This document shows positions 1-8,900 of a stretch of DNA of 64,000 bases, in pieces. Source of the DNA: JAABVY01 sp964627935 (GTDB lineage Bacteria; Zixibacteria; MSB-5A5; JAABVY01). The translations under genes and the position numbers were made by a program. Below the pieces are notes generated by a model. It was given only the letters and a program-made list of their open reading frames with translations, was not told the origin of the DNA and did no database searches. Position 1 is the first letter of the stretch. Every line of letters begins with the position of its first letter. The stretch is taken from the NCBI GenBank assembly GCA_964627935.1, contig CAZVLB010000003.1, positions 1-64,000 of the forward strand, read 5' to 3'.

Positions 1-11
1 CACTTCCCGCG

Positions 12-1229
12 ATGACAGAGGACCTGGTCCGGGCCGTCGATCTCGGGCTTTTGCTCGTGCCATCCGGCGCGGAAGCGCCCGAGGGGCTGCCGCCGGTCAT
101 CTTCGACCATCATTATCCCCATGCGCTGCCCCTTACGGCGGACAGGGCCTATTACATCCGTGTTCTTCGATCTCCCGGCGGTTTTCACGACGGGACCGCC
201 CTCCGGGATTTCATCGCCTACTATGGAGACGGCGACGGCATGAGCTGCGCGTTCTCCGATGACGGCATCAACTGGGACAACGAAAAAGAGGTCACGGGCA
301 TCGTGGCGGGCGGCTACCATGTCGTTTGCGCTCTGGAAACCTCGGATCGTCTGCGGATTCTCTACTGGGACCCGAATGTTCCGAACCAGCCCTATGCCAT
401 GGCCGGTCTGCGCTCCGCGGTCTGCAATCCCCAGGTCGATGCCTCGGCGTTTACCGAAGACACCGCCTGCACGGGCGATCTTGTCACCGAGGGAAGCGAA
501 CCGGTCTGGAACCGAGGCCACTACGGGCCCTCGTTCCTCTGGTACAACCCGGAGCCATCCTCCGCCCCCGGCAAGCCTTTCATCTGGCGCTACGCCATGC
601 TCTTCATCGCCTCGACCGGCGGCAACGACAGTCTCGGTCTGGGTTACTCGGACGACGGGTTGGACTGGCGGCTATATGGAAACGCGCCGATCCTCTCCGG
701 CCTGATCGATGCTCAGGATTGGGAGGGAGCGAACGGCTATGTTTCTTCCTGCCACGTGGAGCGTCTGGCCGACGGCCGCTGGTGGATGCTCTATTCCGGC
801 GGGGAAGCCGGAAACGCGGGGATTGCTTATGCCTGGTCCTGGGACCGCATCCACTGGACCAAAGCCGCTTTCAATCCTGTTTTTCGGGCGGGCCAGGGGC
901 CGTTTCTCGAGCGCTGTTACACGCCCTGCCTCGTCATCGACGCCGACGGATCTTTCCTCCTTTACCGCTCAGCACGCGATGCCGACTCCTATCGGACGTT
1001 TGTTTCGCGCCTGAGAGCACCGTCACTCGCTTGGCGGGACTTGCTCGGGTCGGACCGGCTCGGCCAAGGGCTTACCGCCCGGGAAGCCATCCATCGCGGG
1101 GTCGGCACCGAGGTCGAACGGGACACAGCCATTCCCAACCCGTCCCTCGGTGACGAGTGGTTCAACACCGACCTCGCCGGCGGCGGGAAATGGGAAAAAC
1201 ACACCGGAACCGAGTGGAAGCGGAGCTGA
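12..1229 (+). CDS. beta-propeller protein, GH43/GH32-like (possibly 5'-truncated)
   Basis: The protein has repeated blades with the pattern S-[DW]-DG-x-x-W (SDDGINW, SDDGLDW, SWDRIHW), interleaved with short runs such as RWWMLYSGG and SFLLYRSARD. This is the look of five-bladed glycoside hydrolase families 43/32/68 and related sialidase-like propellers. I see no signal peptide. The last 35 residues (IPNPSLGDEWFNTD...GTEWKRS) resemble the short tail found at the end of phage tail or receptor-binding proteins, so a phage-derived fibre is an alternative to a sugar hydrolase. The reading frame stays open to base 3, so the ATG at 12 may not be the true start and the gene may begin left of the window. 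Its G+C content is clearly higher than that of everything downstream, suggesting separate acquisition. The substrate cannot be inferred. Confidence 0.6.
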   Translation: MTEDLVRAVDLGLLLVPSGAEAPEGLPPVIFDHHYPHALPLTADRAYYIRVLRSPGGFHDGTALRDFIAYYGDGDGMSCAFSDDGINWDNEKEVTGIVAGGYHVVCALETSDRLRILYWDPNVPNQPYAMAGLRSAVCNPQVDASAFTEDTACTGDLVTEGSEPVWNRGHYGPSFLWYNPEPSSAPGKPFIWRYAMLFIASTGGNDSLGLGYSDDGLDWRLYGNAPILSGLIDAQDWEGANGYVSSCHVERLADGRWWMLYSGGEAGNAGIAYAWSWDRIHWTKAAFNPVFRAGQGPFLERCYTPCLVIDADGSFLLYRSARDADSYRTFVSRLRAPSLAWRDLLGSDRLGQGLTAREAIHRGVGTEVERDTAIPNPSLGDEWFNTDLAGGGKWEKHTGTEWKRS

Positions 1230-1349
1230 CCGCCAGACTTCGCTATTGTCATTCTGAACTCACATCCTTCCCAAGGTGAGGTCCTATTCTGGAGGCATGT
1301 GGCTGAAATAGCTGCAGGAGCTGGGCTTCAAATGCCGATCAGTTTTTTC

Positions 1350-1376
1350 TTGATTTTGCTCTCCAAATGTTATAAC
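1350..1376 (+). promoter_or_regulatory. possible promoter of the defence-like operon
   Basis: A TTGATT box (1350-1355) and a TATAAC box (1371-1376) lie about 60 bases upstream of the XRE regulator gene. The 15-base spacing is short. An AT-rich stretch with the palindrome AACGTT (1374-1379) overlaps the presumed -10 box and could be an operator for the XRE protein. This is a weak motif match only. Confidence 0.25.
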
Positions 1377-1435
1377 GTTTGCAATAATGAGAAAAAGTCT
1401 TGGTGCGACGTGCCCACTAAGTAGAGGACGAGTCG

Positions 1436-1663
1436 ATGGCACCTGAAGAAAGAGATTATCCCACGCTGGTGAAAGAGGTTCGCAATCAACTCGGCCTCAG
1501 CCAGGAAGACCTAGCACGTGAACTGGGCGTCAGCTTCGCCACCGTAAATCGATGGGAGAACGGCCAATCCAAGCCATCTAAGCTGGCAAAGGCCCAGCTT
1601 GACGCTTTCTGCGCCAAGAGAATCAAACAAGGCAGCCTGAAACTGCCTGGAAGTCTCGGATGA
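1436..1663 (+). CDS. XRE-family helix-turn-helix regulator
   Basis: This 75-residue protein is almost entirely one Cro/C1-type helix-turn-helix domain. The helices read LVKEVRNQLGLSQEDLARELG and VSFATVNRWENGQSKPS, with the classic LSQ...LA..LGVS....WE.G pattern at residues 12-45. A GAGGAC ribosome-binding site lies seven bases before the ATG. It is the first gene of the island operon, and its stop is followed 12 bases later by the next start. Small XRE proteins at the head of restriction or defence operons usually act as controller proteins that delay or limit expression of nuclease and methylase genes; that role is inferred from position here. No other domain is present. Confidence 0.8.
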   Translation: MAPEERDYPTLVKEVRNQLGLSQEDLARELGVSFATVNRWENGQSKPSKLAKAQLDAFCAKRIKQGSLKLPGSLG

Positions 1664-1675
1664 GGGGTGGCGAAT

Positions 1676-2074
1676 ATGGCGCGCAAGGCGAAACCCAATA
1701 GAACGAAGCAAGTGTATACAGGAGCCAACCTCGGATTGGAGGACAAGCCGCGCGGCAACATGGAAGCCGCTGATTGTGTACACGTCGTCTTCGGTTCGCT
1801 CTTCAATGAGCCGATGCGCTCAGAGACTTCGCAGGTCGGTAGCGACAGCACTCGGACCGTAGAGCTTGTCGGCACACAGTCGGAGCGGTTTCGAAAGGTA
1901 ACCCTCGCCGATAGCGACATTATTACCCTCACTATCTTGGATTCTGTTTTCAGTTACGACGGGAACGGGCACCTCTTACGGGCGGGTTCGCAACGGAAAT
2001 GCGGCGTCAAGGCCGCGACGAAAGACCAAGTCGGGCAGTCGATGAACAGTTTGGTGGTGACATGGACTACCTAG
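1676..2074 (+). CDS. hypothetical protein, island operon
   Basis: I do not recognise this 132-residue protein. It starts at an ATG with GAGGGG eight bases upstream, 12 bases after the XRE stop, and its end overlaps the start of the next gene by 13 bases; this tight packing is the main reason to call it real. The sequence is basic at the start (ARKAKPNRTKQ) and has a middle part of alternating hydrophobic residues (CVHVVFGSLF, DIITLTILDSVF) compatible with a small beta-rich fold. It has no signal peptide and no membrane segment. An in-frame GTG at 1667 lies inside the ribosome-binding site and is less likely as a start. A frame error joining it to the next gene cannot be excluded, but nothing requires one. 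Confidence 0.5.
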   Translation: MARKAKPNRTKQVYTGANLGLEDKPRGNMEAADCVHVVFGSLFNEPMRSETSQVGSDSTRTVELVGTQSERFRKVTLADSDIITLTILDSVFSYDGNGHLLRAGSQRKCGVKAATKDQVGQSMNSLVVTWTT

Positions 2075-4113
2075 CGTGGAATGATGCAATCGGTGCGCGC
2101 TTCTTCAATCCAGATAAGAGCGGCACGCGCGTCTTCCTTTACGTTACGACGAACGTAGTGACGGAAATCGGCGCTCCGCACGATGCCGATCTCAATAATT
2201 TCATTGCTGCCGTGAAGACTGGCCCCTCCTGGAATACCCGTCATGGCAGGGGCATTTGCCAGCAGGCCCTGCAGGCTCTCGAAGGCTGGCGAAATCGGAA
2301 TTTGAAGTACCCGCCATATCTTAGCTACCTGGCTTTATTTGTTCTTGCCGACACGGTTGATGTTGGCTTTGCTCGCCACGCCTACTACCCCGGTCTCCGA
2401 TCCCTGCTTGGCGAAGAGCCGGAGGCCGGCATGTACCCATCATTCCACCAGATGTACCTTTTATGGGACGATCTTGCGGTCTGGTCTAACCAGGACCGAC
2501 ACGGGGATTGGGGGGTTTTCGACGCGGATATCGTCGGAGAATGGATGCATGTAGGCCTGCCGAGGGCACAGACCCTCCTCACAGACGAAGAACGCGACAG
2601 TCTACCGTTGTTGTTCGCTGACAACGGTCTTGATCCCCTATCGCCCCCATCAGACCGGGAAATCGCTTATCTGCTCGCTAACGACCCTCATAATTATTTC
2701 AGACGTCACACCAAAGAGCTTCTCTGTTCCATGAGCGAAAACGATTCTCCAGTTCGCGCTGCCTTAATAGAGGCCTTTTTCGACGAACTCGAACACTGGG
2801 ACGGAATGGTTCCTCCACGCCAGTATGCGGGAGAACAGGCTTACAGATCGCTAGGTAGTCTCCGGTTAGCGATGGTGCTAGATCGTACGGCGCAAACTGT
2901 GCGTTTCTCTTTGCGGTGTAGATCAAATCGTGAGTATCCCGACGAAGGACTCCAGCTTATCGGCGAGGAGATACAGGAGCCGTTGTATTGCTATGAGGAC
3001 TGGCAGGGATGGTCAACGCCCCTGTCCGATTCTGAGACTCAGGCGGGCATTTTCGACCCTTCCCACCTCGATTGGCGAGACGGGCTCTCTCTGACTGACC
3101 GCGAACACACATGGAGAACAACGCTTTCCAAGCGTTCCATTAGAGTAATGGTCAATGCAACGCCATTCGGCTTTGACGGATTCGTGGAAGACAGCCAAAT
3201 GCCACAGGGCAAGCCATTCTACTTGGTTGCCCACAATGACCACGCCGATACGCTCCGAACATGGGGAAGCGAGTGCTGTGAGGGCTTCTCTGAGGTGAGT
3301 TTGATATCAGGCTTACCTGCCGGATGGCGTCTTTATTCAGTAGAGCGGGCGGATTCCGATGCTCACATTCGCAACGATTTTCCATTCCTTTCCTTTCCTA
3401 CTGTCATGCGAATCCAGCTTCGTGGCGGTCTCAAGGTGAGAGGTAATCAGTATTTCACCTTTGCATTACCCGATATTGAGGTCACCGGCACAGTTGATGT
3501 TGTAGATGTGTTCTGCAATGACCACCAGCTGGATATCGACTCCGAGACAGGAAGGTATAGCATTCCTGGCGACCTGTGTGCTCGGAGACTCATCGTTGAG
3601 GTAAGACGCGAAGGAGTGTGCATCCGCAGGAGATCGCTCTACTCCGTAGAGACTATGGAATGGCGTGACGTGGCATCGATAGCTCACCTCGACAAATTCG
3701 GGCGACGCGCAGAGGATGGGGCTACAGAAACATGTGTTGGTTCTATTGTCAATGGTATCACGCCGCCGGAGTTCAACCCTGGCGCTTTTCTCCCCCCGAG
3801 TGCTGGACACCGTATCTACTTCGTAGGCAAGAATCCCGGCGAAATAACCGAATGCCCGAGTGAAACCTTATCCGGCGGTTGGCAGCCGGTCTGGGCTGTA
3901 CTAATGCAAGGGCGCGGCAGGGGAATCGCCATCTACTGTGGAACAAATCCAGCGAGTGAAGCACCCGGAACGGCTGACTGCGAGAACCAGAAACGCCGCA
4001 GGCTTTGGAAGGATATCCTGTGGTACAGGAGAAAGCGAATCGCCTGCCCATCACATCCGGCGCTTCGTTCCTTATGGCAGCGATACAAGGAGGTGGCGCA
4101 CCGTGTCCGTTGA
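2062..4113 (+). CDS. large unknown protein of the helicase/methylase operon
   Basis: This 683-residue soluble protein has no motif I can assign. I chose the ATG at 2062 because GGTGGTGA lies directly upstream and the residues from there (MDYLAWNDAIGARFFNP) look like a genuine N-terminus; an in-frame ATG at 1999 would overlap the previous gene much further. Residues 1-200 are rich in aromatic and acidic residues and look alpha-helical. The second half is mixed and contains beta-like stretches. The gene overlaps both neighbours (13 bases before, 11 after), so it is expected to be co-translated with them. In gene order it sits where Druantia type II and DISARM operons carry their large unassigned subunits. 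A structural or targeting role in the complex is only a guess. Confidence 0.65.
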   Translation: MDYLAWNDAIGARFFNPDKSGTRVFLYVTTNVVTEIGAPHDADLNNFIAAVKTGPSWNTRHGRGICQQALQALEGWRNRNLKYPPYLSYLALFVLADTVDVGFARHAYYPGLRSLLGEEPEAGMYPSFHQMYLLWDDLAVWSNQDRHGDWGVFDADIVGEWMHVGLPRAQTLLTDEERDSLPLLFADNGLDPLSPPSDREIAYLLANDPHNYFRRHTKELLCSMSENDSPVRAALIEAFFDELEHWDGMVPPRQYAGEQAYRSLGSLRLAMVLDRTAQTVRFSLRCRSNREYPDEGLQLIGEEIQEPLYCYEDWQGWSTPLSDSETQAGIFDPSHLDWRDGLSLTDREHTWRTTLSKRSIRVMVNATPFGFDGFVEDSQMPQGKPFYLVAHNDHADTLRTWGSECCEGFSEVSLISGLPAGWRLYSVERADSDAHIRNDFPFLSFPTVMRIQLRGGLKVRGNQYFTFALPDIEVTGTVDVVDVFCNDHQLDIDSETGRYSIPGDLCARRLIVEVRREGVCIRRRSLYSVETMEWRDVASIAHLDKFGRRAEDGATETCVGSIVNGITPPEFNPGAFLPPSAGHRIYFVGKNPGEITECPSETLSGGWQPVWAVLMQGRGRGIAIYCGTNPASEAPGTADCENQKRRRLWKDILWYRRKRIACPSHPALRSLWQRYKEVAHRVR

Positions 4114-5092
4114 TCCGAACCGTCTGCTGTTTGTCATCTCCGCCTGCGGCAGCATGACGTGGGCCCAGTACTGCGAAGCCGTCGACTTCCTATCAGGCTC
4201 AGATTTTGGAAGAAGTCAGGCAATGGAGAGGACAGCAACTCGTAGTAACCTTCTCCAGTGCTTTCAAGCATTGGGTCATTGTGATGCGTTCTATGAGATG
4301 GGAGAGAGCGCCATTACCATTTCTCCCCCTGCGCTTGCTCGTCTTCCTCGAGCTGGTTTGCCTGTTGCCATCCTCACTGGGGCTCGTTGCCCGCAAACGC
4401 GGAACCAGATGGCCGAAGTGGCACTAGCGTACACGGGTGCTGTACAACTCAATGTTGAGCGCCGTCCAGGGCCAGTCGGCTTGTTGCCGGATACAATTGT
4501 GGTTGAAGCGGAGTCGGAAGACGCAATGGCAGGTTTTTGCGCAGACCTGAATATTCGTTATGCTGCACCCCCTCCTGCATGGACGCTCGTGAATTGGTGT
4601 GGGCTGTTGTCTGAATATGAAGCAACACTGGACTACAGGATTCCTGAAGCTCTGAACTGGATGCGTTATGATTTCAACGTTAACTCCTTTTCTTTTCTTC
4701 GCACAGCTTCTGATTCGCTCCCGCGCTATTCTCGTTACCTAAATCCCACAACTGGCCTTCCCATACACGTCTTCTTCCGGAATAGTCTTGGAGCCGAGGT
4801 AGATCTGAACTGGGGGCGATATCTTCTCCTTAATTCAAAAGGTATCACTGTCACAGCATATGATGAAAGGCGTTTCCGGCTTTGCGTACCGCTAAGGATT
4901 CCCCTGCCGGCTCCTGTGGCAAGGACCGTGTGCCTTTGCTTCGGCACACCCCCTGTTCATAGGACGAATGAACGCTTGATGCTGGGCCTTGATTGCCAGG
5001 ATTGGCTGATGTTCAAGGATGTCCCGCCACAGATTGCCGTGGCTGCCCTTTCTAAAGTGGGCCAGTCTCCTGCGCGGGTGGAGGTGCGATGA
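4103..5092 (+). CDS. unknown protein of the helicase/methylase operon
   Basis: A 329-residue protein of unknown function. The start is set to the GTG at 4103, because AAGGAGG (4087-4093) sits at ideal distance and the start overlaps the preceding stop by 11 bases. The in-frame upstream ATG at 3938 would lie deep inside the previous gene. The N-terminus (DPNRLLFVISACGSMTWAQY) continues into what looks like a small winged-helix-type region. The middle contains the stretch LNVERRPGPVGLLPDTIVVEAESEDA. No signal, membrane segment or catalytic motif is visible. It is always read with its neighbours and probably forms part of one complex with the 683-residue protein and the helicase. Confidence 0.6.
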   Translation: MSVDPNRLLFVISACGSMTWAQYCEAVDFLSGSDFGRSQAMERTATRSNLLQCFQALGHCDAFYEMGESAITISPPALARLPRAGLPVAILTGARCPQTRNQMAEVALAYTGAVQLNVERRPGPVGLLPDTIVVEAESEDAMAGFCADLNIRYAAPPPAWTLVNWCGLLSEYEATLDYRIPEALNWMRYDFNVNSFSFLRTASDSLPRYSRYLNPTTGLPIHVFFRNSLGAEVDLNWGRYLLLNSKGITVTAYDERRFRLCVPLRIPLPAPVARTVCLCFGTPPVHRTNERLMLGLDCQDWLMFKDVPPQIAVAALSKVGQSPARVEVR

Positions 5093-5130
5093 TAACCTGC
5101 AATTACGTAGTGGTTGGGGAGTAGAATAAT

Positions 5131-5928
5131 ATGCATGAAGCCGGGATGACTGACGGTAGCAGGTTAGCCCTAGTGGCGGCTTTCTACCTCTCAAAATTCG
5201 ATACTGAAGCACTTCAGCGTCTTGGGTATGCCACATTCAGGGAGGCGTTTGCTGACATCGGCCAGCAGCTAGGAGTAAATCCGCGGTCAGTTAAGAACAA
5301 AAGAGACGATTTCGATCCGGTGTTCAGCAACGCCCGTGCAGGTTGGCACCAGAGGGAGCTGGGTCCCAGTCGCCAGAAGGTGCTGTACCTATTGAATGAT
5401 TTAAGCTTCCACGCTCTCACCGGATTCGTGAGAGACTTGATCCGGGACCCGGCATATAGACAGTCACCGGAAGTCATGGATGTCTTGAATGCGTTGAAAA
5501 GGGAGCGTCGCGAGGAGGTTCGTTTCATCCCGCGCGGCGCCACGGGGCGGATGGCCGAAGAGCTTTTTGTGGAATGGTTTCATGAAGAAAGAACGCCATT
5601 TCGTGGGACTATTGAGGACAGGAGAGAGGATGGATGTGGTTACGATTTCCTGATCAGAGACGGAGAGACTGCGCGATTTGTCGAAGTCAAAGGTGTGGCA
5701 GACCGTGAGGGAGGCGTGTTGTTTACGGACAAAGAGTGGAAGACCGCACACGACAGCGCCGAATACAATTTGGCGCTCTTCGTCAATCTCCGTGAGACCC
5801 CGGAGCTACGTGTTTTCTGCAATCCGTCTCTTCTGTTTACCCCTCGCAGAATCGTCACTCTCTCCGTTCGCATAGAATGGCAGGTGTCAGCCAGACAATT
5901 CGAATCTGAGGAACATGCCCATGAATGA
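5131..5928 (+). CDS. DUF3883 / PD-(D/E)XK-like nuclease with N-terminal helical domain
   Basis: This 265-residue protein has two parts. Residues 10-65 form a helical domain ending in PRSVKNKRDDFDP, a motif common at the start of restriction endonuclease-like proteins and probably DNA-binding. Residues 135-245 match the DUF3883 pattern: a helix with E144, then GYDFLI (D172), FVEVKG (E185, K187) and a following tryptophan helix. D172 and E185-x-K187 have the spacing of a PD-(D/E)XK nuclease core. DUF3883 occurs in restriction and defence proteins next to large helicases. The gene ends with an eight-base overlap onto the helicase start, implying coupled translation and equal amounts. Catalysis is inferred from motif spacing and is not certain. 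Confidence 0.75.
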   Translation: MHEAGMTDGSRLALVAAFYLSKFDTEALQRLGYATFREAFADIGQQLGVNPRSVKNKRDDFDPVFSNARAGWHQRELGPSRQKVLYLLNDLSFHALTGFVRDLIRDPAYRQSPEVMDVLNALKRERREEVRFIPRGATGRMAEELFVEWFHEERTPFRGTIEDRREDGCGYDFLIRDGETARFVEVKGVADREGGVLFTDKEWKTAHDSAEYNLALFVNLRETPELRVFCNPSLLFTPRRIVTLSVRIEWQVSARQFESEEHAHE

Positions 5929-8900
5929 TCCCATCGGCGCTTTTGAGAAGATCCGGGACAATTTCATCCTGTATCTCAAAACGGCGTTTGGTACGCAGTT
6001 CCCTGGACTGGAACGCGAACGGGATGAGATGCTCAGGCGGCCAGGGATTCTGAACCAGGAGCCTTGGATTGAGCCCTTGCCCCGTTACCAGACGGATAGG
6101 CCGCTTGCGGATCTTGGGCCAGAAGATCTCCCGGCGATGGCTCCAGAGGTGTTGGAGCGATTCAAAGACCTAGCTCGTTGTGGCTTGGTGGGAAACTACC
6201 CACTATATACGCACCAGGTATCCATGTTGCAGCGCGTCGTGGCCGGCCGAAATGCTGTCGTGACCGCAGGTACTGGATCAGGCAAGACTGAAGCCTTCTT
6301 ACTTCCACTTCTTGCCTCCCTCGCTTCCGAAGGCCTCAGATGGGAAACCCCGAACGTATCCCCCCCGCACGTCAATGATTGGTGGTCACACGAGGACTGG
6401 AAAGCGTCATGTAGAAGAAACAACCGAATCACGCGGTCCTACCGAGTACCGCAGAGGGGACATGAGACAAGGCCGGCAGCAGTGCGGGCTCTAATACTCT
6501 ATCCCATGAACGCTCTTGTTGAAGACCAATTGACGAGGCTTCGCCGTGCACTTGATTCTTCCCAGACCCGCCAGTGGTGTTCTGAACACATGAATGGAAA
6601 TAGGATATACTTTGGTCGATACACGGGCAATACACCTGTGCCCGGCCATGAGCTGAACTCACGGGGGAACCCGGACCGCCAGCGGATCGAGAGACTGGCG
6701 CGAGAGCTTGTCGACTTGGATCGTGGCGCGATGGCCGCAGCCGGGCATGCTGCCCGGAAGGAAGCGGAGGCTACGACAGAAGACGAGCGGCAAGCATCTC
6801 GCGATATCATCTACTTTTTCCCGCGACTTGATGGTGCTGAAATGCGTTCTCGATGGGACATGCAGCAGTCACCGCCTGACATCCTCATCACGAATTACAG
6901 CATGCTCAGTATTATGCTGATGAGGGAAGCTGACTCGCCGATATTTCAGCAAACCCGTCAGTGGCTTGAGCAGCCTGGCAATGTTTTTCATCTGATAATC
7001 GATGAACTTCACCTGTACCGTGGTACTTCAGGGACTGAAGTTGCTTACCTCGTGCGCCTTCTGCTTCGCAGATTGGGGCTCACTCCGACTGATCCAAGGT
7101 TGCGCATCCTTGCCTCCAGTGCGTCCCTCGATCCCAGCAATCCCGATAGCTTGACGTTTCTATCCGACCTCTTCGGCTGCGAGTGGGAACCGGAACAGAT
7201 TGTACCTGGTTCTGAGGAGCTGATCCCCGACGCAGGAGGCGCGCCTCTTGACAGCGCCTCCTTTGCAGCCTTGGCTCAAAGCTACCAGGATGACAGCGAA
7301 GAAACCTTCGCGGAATCGTGCATCCAGTTGGCTGCTACACTCGACCCAGAGGCAGGTGGCGACGATCCTCGCGCAAGGCTCTGCGCTGCACTTGAGTCGC
7401 AACAGGAGAGGATTGCAGCACACATGCTAAGCGCGTGCGTCGATGGTGCACGTACGAGAGCCGTATCACTGTCCGATTTTGCGACACGCGTGTTCGCTAA
7501 CACAGATGATGAGCAGGTCGCAGTGGACGCTATCAGAGGACTCCTTGTAGCCCGCGGAATTGCTGCCTCACGGCAAGCTGCATCACTACCTTCATTCAGG
7601 CTGCACTGGTTCTTTAGGAATATAGAGGGCCTGTGGGCGTGTGTTCTACCAGGCTGCCAGTGCGAGACTGACCATTTGGATGATGTGCGGCCGACTGGCA
7701 GACTCTTTTCACAGAACCGAATCCTCTGCGGAAATCCTGATTGTCAGCACCGGGTATTGGAGCTTTTGTATTGCGAGCAGTGCGGCACTGTCTTTTTCGG
7801 TGGGAGCAGATTGCGCAACCCTGAAGGCGGCATAGAGATTCTGAGCACTGATCCCGACATAGAGGGACTGCCCGACAAACAAACAGCGCGTTTTGTGGAC
7901 AGGAGAACCTATGGTGACTTCGCGGTATTCTGGCCACGGGGCAGAAGCACGCTGAACGCCGACGCACGACACTGGCGTCAGCCACGAGTCGTTGGTGATG
8001 GGGCCGAACGTGGGCGGTGGGCACCGAAACACCTTGACGCGATCAGTGGTCGCGTCACGGATGCCCCAAACAGTGCAGCTCCACCAGAAGGTTGCGCAAT
8101 CCCGGGGTACTTGTATGTGGTTCCTAGTGTCGATGGCACCGAAGCAGAGCATGATTTCTTGGCGCTACCCGCCTGCTGTCCGAATTGTGCGGCCGATTAC
8201 AGTCGGCGGATATATCGTACTTCACCTATGCGCGGTTTCAGGACGGGTTTCTCGCGAGTCAGCCAGCTTCTCTCAAAGGAACTATTCTACAGCCTTCCCG
8301 AAGGGGAGACTCGCAAGCTTGTCGTCTTCTCTGACAGCAGAGAAGACGCCGCTTCAATCTCCAACGGTATTGAAAGAACTCACTATTTGGATCTCGTACG
8401 TGAAGCTATGTATGACGAACTTCACCGCGTTGCTTTGGGTGAAGGTCGCCTGCTGGCGGATTTGGAGGAGCATGGTGAGGCCCGATGTGCTGTGGCCGTT
8501 GCCTGTGCGGCAGCCAACCCGGAGACCGTCGAGCGGCTTCTGCAGGAGATCGAGATCGAGAGGACTCCAATACCAGACGGTATCCCTGACATCCTGCGTG
8601 AAAACCTGAAGCGGGAGCGACAGCGGGCAACAGCAGCGTTGGCGGCGATCAGACAGCAAACCACGACTCGCATGGTTCCGTTACGCACTTTGTATGAATC
8701 GGATGCCGAAGACGCGTCCGGCATGCGTTCAATGCTTCTGATTAAGCGTTTAAAGCAACTAGGGATTAATCCTGCCGGCAACGACGTGATGTATCAGATG
8801 TTCAATTTCGAAGGCGAAGACCATGATTGGACTGAGTTTTTCGACTACGCAGACGACAGTAGATGCTGGCGACACGGGCTTCCAGAAAGCGCCGTCGAGC

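Noticed and set aside
326..1153. 275-codon open frame overlapping the propeller gene on the same strand.
   Set aside because: It is a shadow frame of a GC-rich gene; the propeller frame has coherent repeated motifs.
1295..1345. Codons reading like a transposase or integrase fragment (WLK-stop-LQELGFK).
   Set aside because: Too short and interrupted by a stop; no inverted repeats or longer similarity could be seen.
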